A DNA stretch of 64,000 nucleotides from the NCBI GenBank assembly GCA_947166705.1, contig CAMVFE010000001.1, positions 87,720-151,719 of the forward strand, written 5' to 3'. How positions within the stretch are numbered: the stretch's first letter is position 1; each line of letters begins with the position of its first letter. A model generated the notes under the pieces. The model searched no databases. It saw only the letters and a list, made by a program, of their open reading frames with translations, and was not told the DNA's origin. The DNA comes from an uncultured Clostridia bacterium. Its GTDB lineage: Bacteria > Bacillota > Clostridia > Christensenellales > Aristaeellaceae. This document shows, in pieces, positions 34,490 to 44,066 of the stretch. Position numbers and translations under genes: made by a program.

Positions 34490-35892
34490 GGATCAGATTT
34501 CTCCTGTGTCGGTTTTTCAGGATGATCAGTCCTGTCCGCCGTCATTTTGATTTCTCCCCTCCGGCTCAGCTCCTCCATAATCTCTTCATAGCGGATCCGG
34601 ATGTCCTGTGCGCATTTTTCAACGCTTAACTCCCGCCGGATATAATCACGGGCTTTTTCTCCCATTTCCCTGGCCCATTCCGGGTTTTCACGTATTTTTT
34701 TCAGGTATTCCGCCGCCTGATGCACATCCGGTTCAGCCCAGCGCTGGCCTGCCTCTCCCCACTGATAGGCATCCCCGACAGGTACCAGATTATACCCGAC
34801 TCTGCACGTGCAGTCCTCCGGCATAAACTCCGCGTTGGCGGACCATCCTGTCGCAACAACCGGTACCCCGAGATTCATCGCTTCGGCGACCACCAGCCCG
34901 AAGCCCTCGCTTCGATGCAGGCTTATAAACGCGTCGCAGCAGGAAATGAGCGCGTTCAGATGCTCCTTCTCCAGGAGCTCCGTCACAAGATGATACCGCA
35001 CGCCCTTCTGTTCCAGGGTTTCCCTCAGCCGCCTGATCTCTTCCTCTTTCCCGTTCGCTACCTTCAGGATCAGCCGGGCTTTTGCATCCGCGTCCGGAAA
35101 AGCCTCCGCAAAGGCCCGGATCGCGCCGTCCGGATTCTTCCTGTTGGCATGGCTGCGGGAATCATACATGGCAAGAACCAGAAACTCATCCTCTGGCAGT
35201 CCGAAATCCGCACGGGTGCTTCCGTCCACCGGCGTTTCAATCCCGTACCGGATCACAGTAACCGGCTTGTCAGTTACCCTCCTGATCGCGTTGGCGATAA
35301 ACTCAGAGGACGCCCACAACTCATCAACATAATCCAGTATTGATACCCACGAAGCCGGCAGGATCTCCAACTCCCAGGCCCATACACCGATATTGTAGTG
35401 CTGATCAAACTGCCGGTGCGGGAAGCATCTGCTTGCGTTTTCCCACTGATCCGGATTGACATGTATCACATTAACCGCGTATCCGCCTCTTCGGGTCATC
35501 AGGGAATCCAGGTTATGATCATCCTGCTCCAGCCAGTCCAGGTATCCCAGGTTGACCAGCGTATAAGGAATCCCGGAGTATGCCATGGCTTTGGCGTAAA
35601 GCTTTGCTCCCTGAGCCAGCCCGCTTTTCGCGCGGAAAAAACCGAACTCATTGATCCCGGGCTTTCCATTGATTCTCCCGTTCTGAAAAGGGGCCCGATA
35701 GGGACGCAGATCCTTCGGCGTCGTGAGCCGGATCAGCTGGTCCCGAACCATGCGTCTGGGTCTTTCCGGAATAAAGTGCGTCACTTTCGCAAGGCCGGCT
35801 AACCCGAGGTTTGCCTTCATCTTTGCTTGCCGGAGCCTCTGTCTGCTATTGATCCTTACCTTTTTTGTCTCAGTCTTTTCCCTGTCAGCCAT
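34486..35892 (-). CDS. GT4-type glycosyltransferase
   Basis: A 468-residue GT-B fold enzyme. Visible are the acceptor-half pattern VNVIHVNPDQW, GVWAWELEILPASW, VIRYGIETPVD, and the GT4 donor-site signature SLHRSEGFGLVVAEAMNLGVPVVATG. It transfers a sugar from a nucleotide donor to a growing glycan. ATG at 35892 is chosen because AAGGA precedes it; an upstream in-frame extension to 36063 overlaps the terminator hairpin and is rejected. It is the first gene of a two-gene unit with the GT2 gene. Confidence 0.82.
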   Translation of the reverse strand: MADREKTETKKVRINSRQRLRQAKMKANLGLAGLAKVTHFIPERPRRMVRDQLIRLTTPKDLRPYRAPFQNGRINGKPGINEFGFFRAKSGLAQGAKLYAKAMAYSGIPYTLVNLGYLDWLEQDDHNLDSLMTRRGGYAVNVIHVNPDQWENASRCFPHRQFDQHYNIGVWAWELEILPASWVSILDYVDELWASSEFIANAIRRVTDKPVTVIRYGIETPVDGSTRADFGLPEDEFLVLAMYDSRSHANRKNPDGAIRAFAEAFPDADAKARLILKVANGKEEEIRRLRETLEQKGVRYHLVTELLEKEHLNALISCCDAFISLHRSEGFGLVVAEAMNLGVPVVATGWSANAEFMPEDCTCRVGYNLVPVGDAYQWGEAGQRWAEPDVHQAAEYLKKIRENPEWAREMGEKARDYIRRELSVEKCAQDIRIRYEEIMEELSRRGEIKMTADRTDHPEKPTQEKSDP

Positions 35893-35942
35893 ATTCCTTG
35901 TTTTCTCCTGTTTGGGGTATAGCCCGCACCGCCGGGCATACC

Positions 35943-35976
35943 AAAAAGCCGCGCGGAAAAAGATTTCCGCGCGGCC
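35943..35976 (-). terminator. Rho-independent terminator after the LRR/DUF4214 gene
   Basis: A perfect 12-base-pair stem (35948-35959 with 35964-35975, four-base loop) is followed on the minus strand by TTTTTGG. It lies 17 bases downstream of the stop at 35993 and just upstream of the next GT4 gene. Confidence 0.85.
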
Positions 35977-35992
35977 CGTCTTGTCTCTGCTA

Positions 35993-38900
35993 TCAGAGAC
36001 CGAAAGATGAGATAAGTTTCTTGAATTCCGGTGATTCCGCAAAAGAATTCGCAACTGATTCACGGGATACGCCCTTGTTCAGCTTATTGACCCAGTTTGT
36101 AAGCCCACCCGAGTCATATTCGCGTCCCATATAAGTTCTGTACAGTACTTTTACAAACTCTGTGTTATTTACATTCTTTCTCCGGAATTCCGCTGAGAAG
36201 ATGAAACTGGCTGCAACCTGCTTCAAGCTCATCTGACCGCTGAGGACTTTACCGGTCCAGTTATTCAGTCCACTCACATCAAAGGATCTCCCAAGTGCTT
36301 TCACATAGAATCGGGCTATAAACCTGGTTACGTTCAGATTCTTATCACGATTCTGAATCAATGTGAGTTTTCCCGGCCTTATGCCATATGTCTGACACAG
36401 ATATTCAAATTCCGCGGAAGTAACAAAGCCATAGGCTACCCGATCAATCGACGCACCATCCGCCATCACCTGCATCCAATTGGCCTTTCCGCTCGGATCA
36501 GAAGCGCGTCCCATCATAGCTTTATACAGTCTTTCAATCTGCTCACTATTGGAAAGGCCAAGGCCATTAAACTCAGCACTGCGAATAAAGCTGCCCACGA
36601 TCGAAGCCCCTTGTGATTCGCCTCTCAAGAGCTTTCCTGTCCAGTTGTTCAGCCCTCCTACATCAAATTTACGGCCAAGCAGTTCTTTATAGCAACGGAC
36701 AACAAAAGCTGTAGTTTTGGGATTTTTGTCACGATTCTCGGTCAACGTGATTTTTCCCGGTGTTACATAATGGTTTTGGCACCAGGTTTTATATTCCTGA
36801 GAGCCTGCAATATTATTCGCAACATAGAAAGCACTCAAGCCTTCATCCATCATTTTCTGCTTTCCGCTAAGTCCGGAAGAATCAGCAGAGCGGCCAAGCA
36901 TCGCTACATAAAGCGCTTTGATTTCATCGGTTTCGGAAAGCTTTCTGTTCTTATACTCGGTGGACTTCAGAAGCTTTTCAATCAGCGCGCCTCCGGTCAT
37001 TGATCCGGATGCCAGGCTCCGTACCGTGGAAAGGATCTCCTGATCGCTCGGCGTTCTGTTCAGCATTCCTTTATAAGTCTGCTTTGCAAAATCCACTGTC
37101 TCCATCGGAATAAACGTGGTTCCGCTGTGTTCTTTCGCATATTTATGTCCGTCCGTATCGTAATACGCGATAATCGTGGAATTTGTTCCCAACGCATTGG
37201 ATCCCAGCTGCACGTTCTTCGGATAGAGGAATATCGCCGCATCTTCTTTCAGGCCATTAAAGGCAGAAGCAGCAATATTAGCAACCGTAGCGGGTATGGT
37301 CACCAGGCCCACGTTTGAGCATCCGTTGAAAGCCTGCGTACCAATCTGCGTGGCGCCGGACGGGATAATAATCTTCTGGAGTCCGGTGCATCCCTGGAAC
37401 GTATAATTCCTGATTTCCTTGATGCTGCTCGGAAGAGAAAGCTCAGTGGCACCCGTGCAGTTCTCAAATGCCGATTTGCCGATGTCCGTCGAAGCATCCG
37501 GCAGATAAATCCCTTTAAGGCCACTGCAGCCGCTGAACGCGTTAGCGCCGATCTTAACGGCTGTCGAGTCATCCAGCACCAGCTTACTCAGACTGGTGCA
37601 GCTTGCGAAAGCATAATCCCCGATCGCTGTTACAGTAGCAGGGAGCGCAGCAGCCGGCAGACTGCTGCAGCCTTCAAAGGCATGAGCCTTAATGTCGGTC
37701 AGACTGTCCGGCCAGGAAATCGCTGAAAGGCTGCTGCATCCCTTGAACACGTCCTCGTTAATTGCTGTGATGCTGTTGGGAAGACTGACGCTCTTCAGCG
37801 CAGAGCAATTCAAAAATGCGCCCTGCTCAATACTGGTCAGCGATGTTGCCTGATGCAGCAGCATGCTGGTAATATTTCCATTCCTCGCGAAAGCGCCTTC
37901 CGCAATAGCCGTTACAGTGATTCCGTTAATCTTAGGCTGAATCAGAATATCCGTATCCGTTCCGGTGTATTCTGTAATCATCCCGGCCGATGTGATCACA
38001 AAATCGCTGTCCTGAGTGTCCGCCGTTTTAGCGGTCAGACCCTCAAGCTCCTCAGCGGAAATAGCTTCCGTTACCCCATCCTCTTCCGCGTTTTCGCCTT
38101 CAAGGGTTTCCTCGGCGTCATCCCCGGTTTCTTCGGCAAGCTCGCCTTCTTCACCATCTTCGCCGGTCAGGGTGTCCTCACCTGTCTCTTCGCCGTCGGA
38201 TTCTTCACCGTCTTCGCCGGCCAAGGCGTCCTCACCCGTCTCTTCGCCATCGGATTCTTCACCGTCTTCGCCGGTCAGGGCGTCCTCACCCATCTCTTCG
38301 CCGTCGGATTCTTCTTTCTTGCCGTCTTCTGGCAAAGCGTCCCCTGCCGGTTCGTTTGCCTCATCAGCGACAACCTTGAATTCGACGTTGGGCAGGTAAA
38401 CGCCGTCATACTCCACCGTGGCGTTCGCGCCCTGCTGCTGATAATCGGAGGAATCGGCATCCTTCGCGTCCGAGGCGAGGATATAGCCGGTTTCCATGGC
38501 ATCCGCCTGCGCATAGACGACCTTCCAGACGAGTCCCTTTTCTCCGTCGATCTCTTCGACGGCAAAAACAACCGCGTCTTCCTTAAGCTCATGCGCCTGC
38601 CGGCGATAGCAGGAAGCTCCGTCAAAAACGCTGTTCCCTGCCTTCACCATGACAAGATGCGGAAGGAATCCGGTCTTTTCTCCTTCATCGCCGTCGTTCT
38701 GATCATCGGTGTTTTCCTGATCGGGGTCGGTTTTCTGCGGTTCGTCCGCGGCAGCCCCATCCTGCTGCTCTTTCGCAGCGGGCTTCTGGTCCTTCCCCTC
38801 GTCATCTTTATCATCTTCGTTTTCTTTTGGAAGGGTATCCGGATCCACAGGCGTTACGACCTTTTCTTCGTCATCTTTGGCCGTGTTGTCCTCATCGTCT

Positions 38901-39235
38901 GTATCCGGAGTTCCGACCTTTGGCTGCTCTTCCTCCTGCTTCGGTGCAGGCTCTTCCTGCTTCGGTGCAGGCTCCTCCTGCTTCGGTGCCGGTTCTTCCT
39001 GCTTCGGAGCAGGCTCTTCCTGCTTCGGAGCAGGCTCATCCTTCGTCGGTGCCGGTTCTTCCTGCTTCGGGGGTTCCGGAGCAGGCTGAACAACCTCTTC
39101 AGTCACCTGCGGTACATCCACTGATTCCGTCGCCTGGTCCGCGGGAGCTTCGGGCTCACCGTCGGCAAAAGCCACCAGTCCGAAAGACTGAATCAGCAGG
39201 CACAATACCAACACAATAGCCAGCTTTTTCTTCAT
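35993..39235 (-). CDS. Surface protein: acidic repeats, LRR_5 and DUF4214 repeats
   Basis: A 1,080-residue secreted protein starting MKKKLAIVLVLCLLIQSFGLVAFA, a signal peptide. Residues about 58-101 are PAPKQEE repeats. Residues about 303-361 are an 18-residue acidic repeat of the SDGEETGEDAL type. About 408-700 are BspA-like LRR_5 units (FSGCSGLKGI and similar). The C-terminus (about 720-1080) holds four DUF4214 units of the form YKELLGRKFDVGGLNNWTGKLL, a calcium-linked surface module. No LPXTG anchor is seen. Four DUF4214 units and the acidic linker suggest an exported, cell-associated protein, and its location beside polysaccharide genes suggests it could be glycan-linked. ATG at 39235 has a perfect AAGGAGG. 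Confidence 0.85.
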   Translation of the reverse strand: MKKKLAIVLVLCLLIQSFGLVAFADGEPEAPADQATESVDVPQVTEEVVQPAPEPPKQEEPAPTKDEPAPKQEEPAPKQEEPAPKQEEPAPKQEEPAPKQEEEQPKVGTPDTDDEDNTAKDDEEKVVTPVDPDTLPKENEDDKDDEGKDQKPAAKEQQDGAAADEPQKTDPDQENTDDQNDGDEGEKTGFLPHLVMVKAGNSVFDGASCYRRQAHELKEDAVVFAVEEIDGEKGLVWKVVYAQADAMETGYILASDAKDADSSDYQQQGANATVEYDGVYLPNVEFKVVADEANEPAGDALPEDGKKEESDGEEMGEDALTGEDGEESDGEETGEDALAGEDGEESDGEETGEDTLTGEDGEEGELAEETGDDAEETLEGENAEEDGVTEAISAEELEGLTAKTADTQDSDFVITSAGMITEYTGTDTDILIQPKINGITVTAIAEGAFARNGNITSMLLHQATSLTSIEQGAFLNCSALKSVSLPNSITAINEDVFKGCSSLSAISWPDSLTDIKAHAFEGCSSLPAAALPATVTAIGDYAFASCTSLSKLVLDDSTAVKIGANAFSGCSGLKGIYLPDASTDIGKSAFENCTGATELSLPSSIKEIRNYTFQGCTGLQKIIIPSGATQIGTQAFNGCSNVGLVTIPATVANIAASAFNGLKEDAAIFLYPKNVQLGSNALGTNSTIIAYYDTDGHKYAKEHSGTTFIPMETVDFAKQTYKGMLNRTPSDQEILSTVRSLASGSMTGGALIEKLLKSTEYKNRKLSETDEIKALYVAMLGRSADSSGLSGKQKMMDEGLSAFYVANNIAGSQEYKTWCQNHYVTPGKITLTENRDKNPKTTAFVVRCYKELLGRKFDVGGLNNWTGKLLRGESQGASIVGSFIRSAEFNGLGLSNSEQIERLYKAMMGRASDPSGKANWMQVMADGASIDRVAYGFVTSAEFEYLCQTYGIRPGKLTLIQNRDKNLNVTRFIARFYVKALGRSFDVSGLNNWTGKVLSGQMSLKQVAASFIFSAEFRRKNVNNTEFVKVLYRTYMGREYDSGGLTNWVNKLNKGVSRESVANSFAESPEFKKLISSFGL
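38150..38313 (-). repeat. 54-base tandem repeats (18-residue acidic unit)
   Basis: About three copies of a 54-base unit that encodes SDGEETGEDAL-TGEDGEE, with only scattered substitutions (M/T, T/A). The near-identity of the DNA suggests recent expansion. Confidence 0.8.
38938..39070 (-). repeat. 21-base tandem repeats (PAPKQEE unit)
   Basis: Five PAPKQEE copies plus degenerate flanks (PAPTKDE, PPKQEE) in near-identical 21-base DNA units. They form the proline/acidic stalk after the signal peptide. Confidence 0.8.
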
Positions 39236-39311
39236 GGTTCCTTCCTCCTTACCGTTCAATTGCATTTCAATCACTCTCTGTGAGAAATACCTTGTCCACC
39301 CGTTCCTGTTC

Positions 39312-41741
39312 CTAATAGGTCAGAACGGGCACCACCGTCCGTACCGTCTTTTTCCCATCCACTGTAAAAGTCAACTGCAAGTTCCCTGATCCATTCCAGT
39401 CAGGATAGAAAATACACAGTCGTTCATCCCCATCCAACCCTGATAACTGCACACATTCGTTTTGGAAAGGGAAAGTTCTGCCTGTGTCTTTCTCCGTAAA
39501 TCTTCCCTCTATCATTAATGATTGATATCCAGACTTATTACAAATCGTAAACGGTACTCTCCGCATATGACCTTGGGGACCCATCAGTATTTTGGGAACA
39601 GTAATCATTCCGTGATCCAAATCAGCCCGCCACACGGGATCATGATGATAAATTCTTGCATATAGCTTATCACAAAGATCAGCCTCCTTTTCACCAGCCT
39701 CGTATTTTTCCTGCTGTTGCATACGGATCTGAACCTTCTGCATGTTTTCATCGGCAATTCTTTCATGCCATTTCTGAGAATACTTTTCGAATATGCCCCC
39801 TTCTTCATACATTTCCCGGTAAAAATTCTCAAATACATATTCTTCGGGTGGCAGCAAAACCTTCCAGTTATAAGTATATCCGGGCCAGTTCATCGTACAG
39901 TATGGCTTATTGATGAAGAAATCACCATAATGCGCACACGCGTAATTACCGTAAATGCTCCATTCATCCAACGCTTTTCCCCATATCTCTGGATACGACT
40001 CAAGCAATTCACAATATATACTCTTGCAAATGACCTGCGGCGCATGCGAGGAATACTGTTTCGTCGGAAGGCCGTTCTTGGCGAGAAACCCCCACGTATT
40101 TCGGATTCCACGGTCATACGATGTCGGATTCCCAATTGCTCCATGCCATAGTTTCAAATCGGGATAACAGTAATACAGGTTGAATTTCCCATTTTCCATA
40201 AAGAAATCAGGTTCTATATGCCTGAGCGGTCTGTTATCATCGTCCGCCATGATAAAGACTTCATCGAGCGGACCGCTTTGAATTGTCAGTGCACGCAGCA
40301 AAAGATTCCTGGCTTGATGATCATCAGGCAATGGGGTATCCTTCAAAAGCTCTTCATCCGTCACAAAAGTCAGGCGAAATCTGCCCTGATACTTTCTCCT
40401 GATCTCTTCCGTAATTCTTGCCGGACAGCCAACAACAATTTCCTCCAAAAAGGGTAGGAAATGATCATAAAACGGAAGAGTCTCTGCTAAATCGTCTGCT
40501 CTGGCACTGATCAGGTACAGCTGCCGGGGTTTATGTCCTTTCTCCGGAATGTTGGTAAGGTTCTTCCCTGCGCAGCGTCCCCGGGCCTCTCCTACATCAC
40601 TTTCCCGGATGGCTCTCAGTGTGTCTTTCAGGATCCCGCCAGCTTCTTTCCATGTCATAACATGGTGCTTGCGAATAATCTCCTGTTTCTTTCTCTCTTC
40701 TGCCGGATTAGCCATGACCTTCGCGATCTGGTCGATCAAGCTCGTTTTATCCTTCAGCTCAAAATAGAAACAGCTCTCTCCTCCAATTTCCCGAAGTACT
40801 TCTATATCTGATGAAAATACAAGTTTTCCATGGCTCAACGCTTCTATGACAGGAAGACCGAATCCTTCACCTGATGATGCAAAGATTATCCCCCATGCTT
40901 TTTCATACAGATAATTAACTTCCCTGTCTGACGGTTTTTCTAAAAAGAAGAACCTGTCATTCAAGTCCCTGTGATTTCTGATCCTCGTCATAACGTCAGA
41001 AACATTCCAGCCTTCTCTGCCGGCAAATACCAGATTGATTGGAAGCTCCCGTAATCCATCTTCAAATGCATCAAGAACAAATGCATGATTCTTCCTTGGC
41101 TCTATCGTTCCAAGCATCAATAGAAATGGCTTCTCACTCGCCTCTCTGACTTTTTCGGAGATATCTCCCGTCAAGACGGATTCAGAGAAGTTCGCACCTA
41201 ACGGAACTATCTTTATTTCCTTTCTGGGTAAGCCGATCTCATCCGTGATGTGGTTTATTTCATTCTTTGTTGCCTGTGCATTTACCAGAATAGTATCTGT
41301 ATAGGATAATACAGATGATAAATAAAGCAAAAAACGTATCAACGTATCCTGATTGAACAAATGAGGCAGCATTACAGGGAGGACATCATAAACAAGGGTC
41401 ACAATTCGAACGCCCTGTTCTTTCATTTTGGGATAAATCAGATTTCGTCTTTCTTCAAAATTATTCCAGACAGAATCAAAATCGAGAAAAATGTCATCTT
41501 GTTTCAGTGAATCCAGACCAATTACTTCCGGTTCTGTCTTTGGCGCTTTCTCTCCTTTGTAAAACGCCTGATAGTCCATTCCTGTCCATGTGTGATATCT
41601 GGACGAGCCGATGATCCTCTTCAGGAAAACCGTATCTTCTTCCGAAGACAGGGCTATTCCGAATTCCCTGGCTACGCGTTGAATGCCCGTAACGTATTTC
41701 TCATTTACTACATTTGTAACATCCACAAATAATCTGCTCAT
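39312..41741 (-). CDS. Bifunctional glycosyltransferase: GT4 plus a GT-A-like domain
   Basis: An 809-residue protein. Residues 1 to about 385 are a GT4 enzyme with FVDVTNVVNEKYVTGIQRV at the start, LGTIEPRKNHAF and the donor site ASSGEGFGLPVIEALSHG. From about 420 is a second domain beginning LYLISARADDLAETLPFYDHFLPFL, with FIMADDDNRPL as an acidic metal-binding motif; it resembles DDD-type (Stealth/hexosyl-1-phosphate or GT-A-like) transferases without a firm family match. The C-terminal 100 residues are beta-rich. ATG at 41741 has AGGA upstream. It ends a co-directional run from the promoter at 42700-42728. Confidence 0.75.
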   Translation of the reverse strand: MSRLFVDVTNVVNEKYVTGIQRVAREFGIALSSEEDTVFLKRIIGSSRYHTWTGMDYQAFYKGEKAPKTEPEVIGLDSLKQDDIFLDFDSVWNNFEERRNLIYPKMKEQGVRIVTLVYDVLPVMLPHLFNQDTLIRFLLYLSSVLSYTDTILVNAQATKNEINHITDEIGLPRKEIKIVPLGANFSESVLTGDISEKVREASEKPFLLMLGTIEPRKNHAFVLDAFEDGLRELPINLVFAGREGWNVSDVMTRIRNHRDLNDRFFFLEKPSDREVNYLYEKAWGIIFASSGEGFGLPVIEALSHGKLVFSSDIEVLREIGGESCFYFELKDKTSLIDQIAKVMANPAEERKKQEIIRKHHVMTWKEAGGILKDTLRAIRESDVGEARGRCAGKNLTNIPEKGHKPRQLYLISARADDLAETLPFYDHFLPFLEEIVVGCPARITEEIRRKYQGRFRLTFVTDEELLKDTPLPDDHQARNLLLRALTIQSGPLDEVFIMADDDNRPLRHIEPDFFMENGKFNLYYCYPDLKLWHGAIGNPTSYDRGIRNTWGFLAKNGLPTKQYSSHAPQVICKSIYCELLESYPEIWGKALDEWSIYGNYACAHYGDFFINKPYCTMNWPGYTYNWKVLLPPEEYVFENFYREMYEEGGIFEKYSQKWHERIADENMQKVQIRMQQQEKYEAGEKEADLCDKLYARIYHHDPVWRADLDHGMITVPKILMGPQGHMRRVPFTICNKSGYQSLMIEGRFTEKDTGRTFPFQNECVQLSGLDGDERLCIFYPDWNGSGNLQLTFTVDGKKTVRTVVPVLTY

Positions 41742-41764
41742 GAGTCCTGCTCCTGTTTTCTCTC

Positions 41765-42160
41765 TTATTTCCGGGAAAGCAAGCGTAAAAGGCGGTTTCC
41801 TTCTCTCTCGAACGGATTATTAATCACTCGTAAATGGTACAGTTCCACATTTTTGCATTTTAGGAATGTATCCAGCGCAGATTTTTTAAAATCAGTATCG
41901 CTTAAGTGAGCTGCCAGATTGCGCCAATCCTCCTTCCGGTCATTCAGTCTGTACTGAAACAGCCTGTAAAGAGCGTCAACATACTCCATAGGAGGCAGAT
42001 CAACAACCGTTGAGATATCGATCGTATACGGGTCTTTTACATCCAGCATCCGCTGAAGGTCATTCTCCGAAAAGGGCAAACCTTTCCCTTCCGATTCTTT
42101 CGCGTTGTTCGCCTTTGTAATCCGATATATTTCATGACAAATATCCCTAATCATCCACAT
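41765..42160 (-). CDS. Small protein, weakly DUF4214-like
   Basis: A 131-residue soluble protein with no recognised family. It includes MEYVDALYRLFQYRLNDRKEDW followed by LAAHLSDTDF, loosely recalling the DUF4214 pattern of F-x-LY-x-LLGR, but too diverged to name. Start ATG at 42160 overlaps the end of the previous gene by 14 bases, so they are translationally linked. Genes of this kind appear between glycosyltransferases in polysaccharide loci. Confidence 0.5.
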   Translation of the reverse strand: MWMIRDICHEIYRITKANNAKESEGKGLPFSENDLQRMLDVKDPYTIDISTVVDLPPMEYVDALYRLFQYRLNDRKEDWRNLAAHLSDTDFKKSALDTFLKCKNVELYHLRVINNPFEREGNRLLRLLSRK

Positions 42161-42632
42161 CTACCCCCGTACATTCCGCCATGCTTTTGACCAAGTCAGC
42201 CTGAACCTCCTGAAGTAATCGCGTCTGTTCAGAAATAGCATTCATCATGATTTGGTTTACCTTGGACTGTCGTTCAAAAACCGGTTTCAAATACCAGAAA
42301 AGCATCTTTCTGCTTAACCTCTTGAAAATGCATATAAACCTGCCCAAAAAAGGAATTCGCGATTCCGGAAGAACATCTACGGTCAACAGATTCAATTCGC
42401 TGTCCGACGCAATCGTTTTCCCTTCAGTCAGCCAGTCCTTCGGGCTTTCCTTTTCTGCCATCCGCTGAAAATCAAACGCCAGCTGAGAATAAAAATAATC
42501 CTCCTTCTGTTCGCTGGGAACCTCAAGCATTAAGTAATCCGGATGGAGACGCTGAAGCAACCGCTCTGCTTTCTTGCGATCCGTTTCGGAAAAAGCTGGC
42601 GCTCCCTTTTCCGGATCAAATGCGTCTTCCAT
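42147..42632 (-). CDS. Hypothetical helical protein of the glycan locus
   Basis: A 161-residue, mostly helical protein. The middle carries RIPFLGRFICIFKRLSRKMLFWYLKPVFERQSKVNQIMM, a P-LGR then basic/hydrophobic helix that recurs at the N-terminus of other proteins in Bacillota polysaccharide loci (a similar PFLNRIIRVISMLINAPERF occurs in the neighbouring acyltransferase). It may anchor or organise enzymes at the membrane. No catalytic motif is visible. ATG at 42632 has AAGGAGG upstream and is preferred over an upstream ATG at 42686. Confidence 0.55.
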   Translation of the reverse strand: MEDAFDPEKGAPAFSETDRKKAERLLQRLHPDYLMLEVPSEQKEDYFYSQLAFDFQRMAEKESPKDWLTEGKTIASDSELNLLTVDVLPESRIPFLGRFICIFKRLSRKMLFWYLKPVFERQSKVNQIMMNAISEQTRLLQEVQADLVKSMAECTGVDVDD

Positions 42633-42699
42633 GATAAAGCCTCCTTGTTTCACTTTTTGCTGAAACTTCCCCGACAGATAATGCAATCCGCGGGACTAC

Positions 42700-42728
42700 A
42701 CTTTAACATTATGTAAATAAATTGTCAA
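42700..42728 (-). promoter_or_regulatory. Strong sigma-A promoter of the 42632-39312 run
   Basis: On the minus strand TTGACA (42723-42728) and TAAAGT (42700-42705) with 17 bases between. It is 68 bases upstream of the ATG at 42632, in a short AT-rich gap after the acyltransferase gene. Confidence 0.75.
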
Positions 42729-42762
42729 TAATAATTTTAAGTTTTATTAATATTTGCCATAG

Positions 42763-43869
42763 CTATGGATCATCTTTTTCAAATACAAGCATTATTTTTC
42801 CGTTTCCTTCGGTTCTTCTGATTTCATACTCCTGGTATTTCTGTTGATTACACGGCAATACTATTTTCTGCTGTCCTTGATTTCCGGATAACGAAACCCT
42901 GATACTGCTCTCCCTGCTGGAAAAAGTCAGTTCGCCATGGCAGCATTCAGGCATATAATGGAACAACGTCCATTGGGGCTGTCCAACATAGATCGTCCCG
43001 GTATCCTGCAGCCAGTACCCGGGCAGGCGGAAAGGGCTTGGTTTTTTATGCCTCCAGCCCTTTACAAACAAAATTTCACCATTCCTTTTAAGTGCCTTCA
43101 GGATAGCCTCATTCTCCATTTGACTTCCGGAATCAAAATCCAGAGAACCAATCTGCCTGGCGGGTACACCGCCATAAATGCTAAAGGATGGTACTCTTGT
43201 TCCGGGGGTTACAACCGCACCTGCAGCAATTACAGCATGATCTCCTATCGTACAGGGTCCCAGGATAGTACAGCCCGATGCCAGCCATACGCCCCGACCA
43301 ATAAGGATATCGCATCCTTCAGTTATTTCTGCTTCTCTGCGCAGAAAATCTTTCAGATATACATCATGAGATCCCGCCAGAATACTGACACGGGAACCAG
43401 CAAAAGTATAATCTCCGATTGTTATCGTGCCGGAATTGGTATTAAACAGGCATGAAGAAACAGCTGCCTCAGGAGAAATACTCAAACGATTCCTGTCACC
43501 CCAAACAGTCGGATGTACACTCAACTTTATGTTCAATTTTTCCAGGATTTCCCCGTTTTCACAAACCTGATCCCGCACGCGCTGCAGGAAGCCATGATCA
43601 ATGTCTTCCAGATGCTGGATGCGAGCGCTTTGTTTATCCAGATCCGTCTTCAGTTCCCGGTTCAGCTTGTACAATATCTCTGTCTGTGACTCAAAATCAT
43701 TTATTTTCCTATCCTGCCGATCATCCAGGTTCGCCATCCGATTTTCCAGATTGTCCAGATGTTTTGTAACTGCGTCAAATCGTTCAGGTGCATTGATTAA
43801 CATGCTGATCACCCGAATAATCCGATTGAGAAACGGAATCGCCAACAGTTTATCGCGTATACTCTTCAT
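42763..43869 (-). CDS. Hexapeptide-repeat acyltransferase with coiled-coil N-terminus
   Basis: A 368-residue protein. The start AIPFLNRIIRVISMLINAPERF is a basic/hydrophobic helix, followed by a coiled coil to about residue 105. Residues about 125-235 are a left-handed beta-helix of hexapeptide repeats (TITIGDYTFAGSRVSILAG, then ILIGRGVWLASGCTILGPC, and ends IYGGVPARQIG), the fold of sugar O- or N-acetyltransferases. The C-terminal 130 residues are beta-rich and unassigned. It probably acetylates a sugar of the surface glycan. ATG follows GGAGAAAGAG. Confidence 0.82.
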   Translation of the reverse strand: MKSIRDKLLAIPFLNRIIRVISMLINAPERFDAVTKHLDNLENRMANLDDRQDRKINDFESQTEILYKLNRELKTDLDKQSARIQHLEDIDHGFLQRVRDQVCENGEILEKLNIKLSVHPTVWGDRNRLSISPEAAVSSCLFNTNSGTITIGDYTFAGSRVSILAGSHDVYLKDFLRREAEITEGCDILIGRGVWLASGCTILGPCTIGDHAVIAAGAVVTPGTRVPSFSIYGGVPARQIGSLDFDSGSQMENEAILKALKRNGEILFVKGWRHKKPSPFRLPGYWLQDTGTIYVGQPQWTLFHYMPECCHGELTFSSRESSIRVSLSGNQGQQKIVLPCNQQKYQEYEIRRTEGNGKIMLVFEKDDP

Positions 43870-43901
43870 CTCTTTCTCCGTAAAAAGCCGATGATAACAC
43901 C

Positions 43902-43924
43902 AAAAACCATCCTCTGGGGGATGG
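43902..43924 (-). terminator. Weak terminator after the Wzt-like gene
   Basis: On the minus strand CCATCC, a six-base loop, GGATGG and then TTTTT (plus 43902-43906). The stem is only six base pairs. The gap 43870-44066 otherwise holds no recognised feature. Confidence 0.45.
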
Positions 43925-44066
43925 GTCTTTTCCTGATTAAATGATATAAAACAGCGGATTAATCAGCGTACATGTATTATTTGCTGATTGTTCATGACAT
44001 TGGGGACGCTCTATTGGAGTTTTTGCATGAGTAAATCTGCGAATTCAGAATTATACCTTCTTCTGA

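Noticed and set aside
38150..39070. CRISPR array
   Set aside because: Regular repeats are in-frame protein repeats of a surface protein with no spacers and no cas genes in the window.
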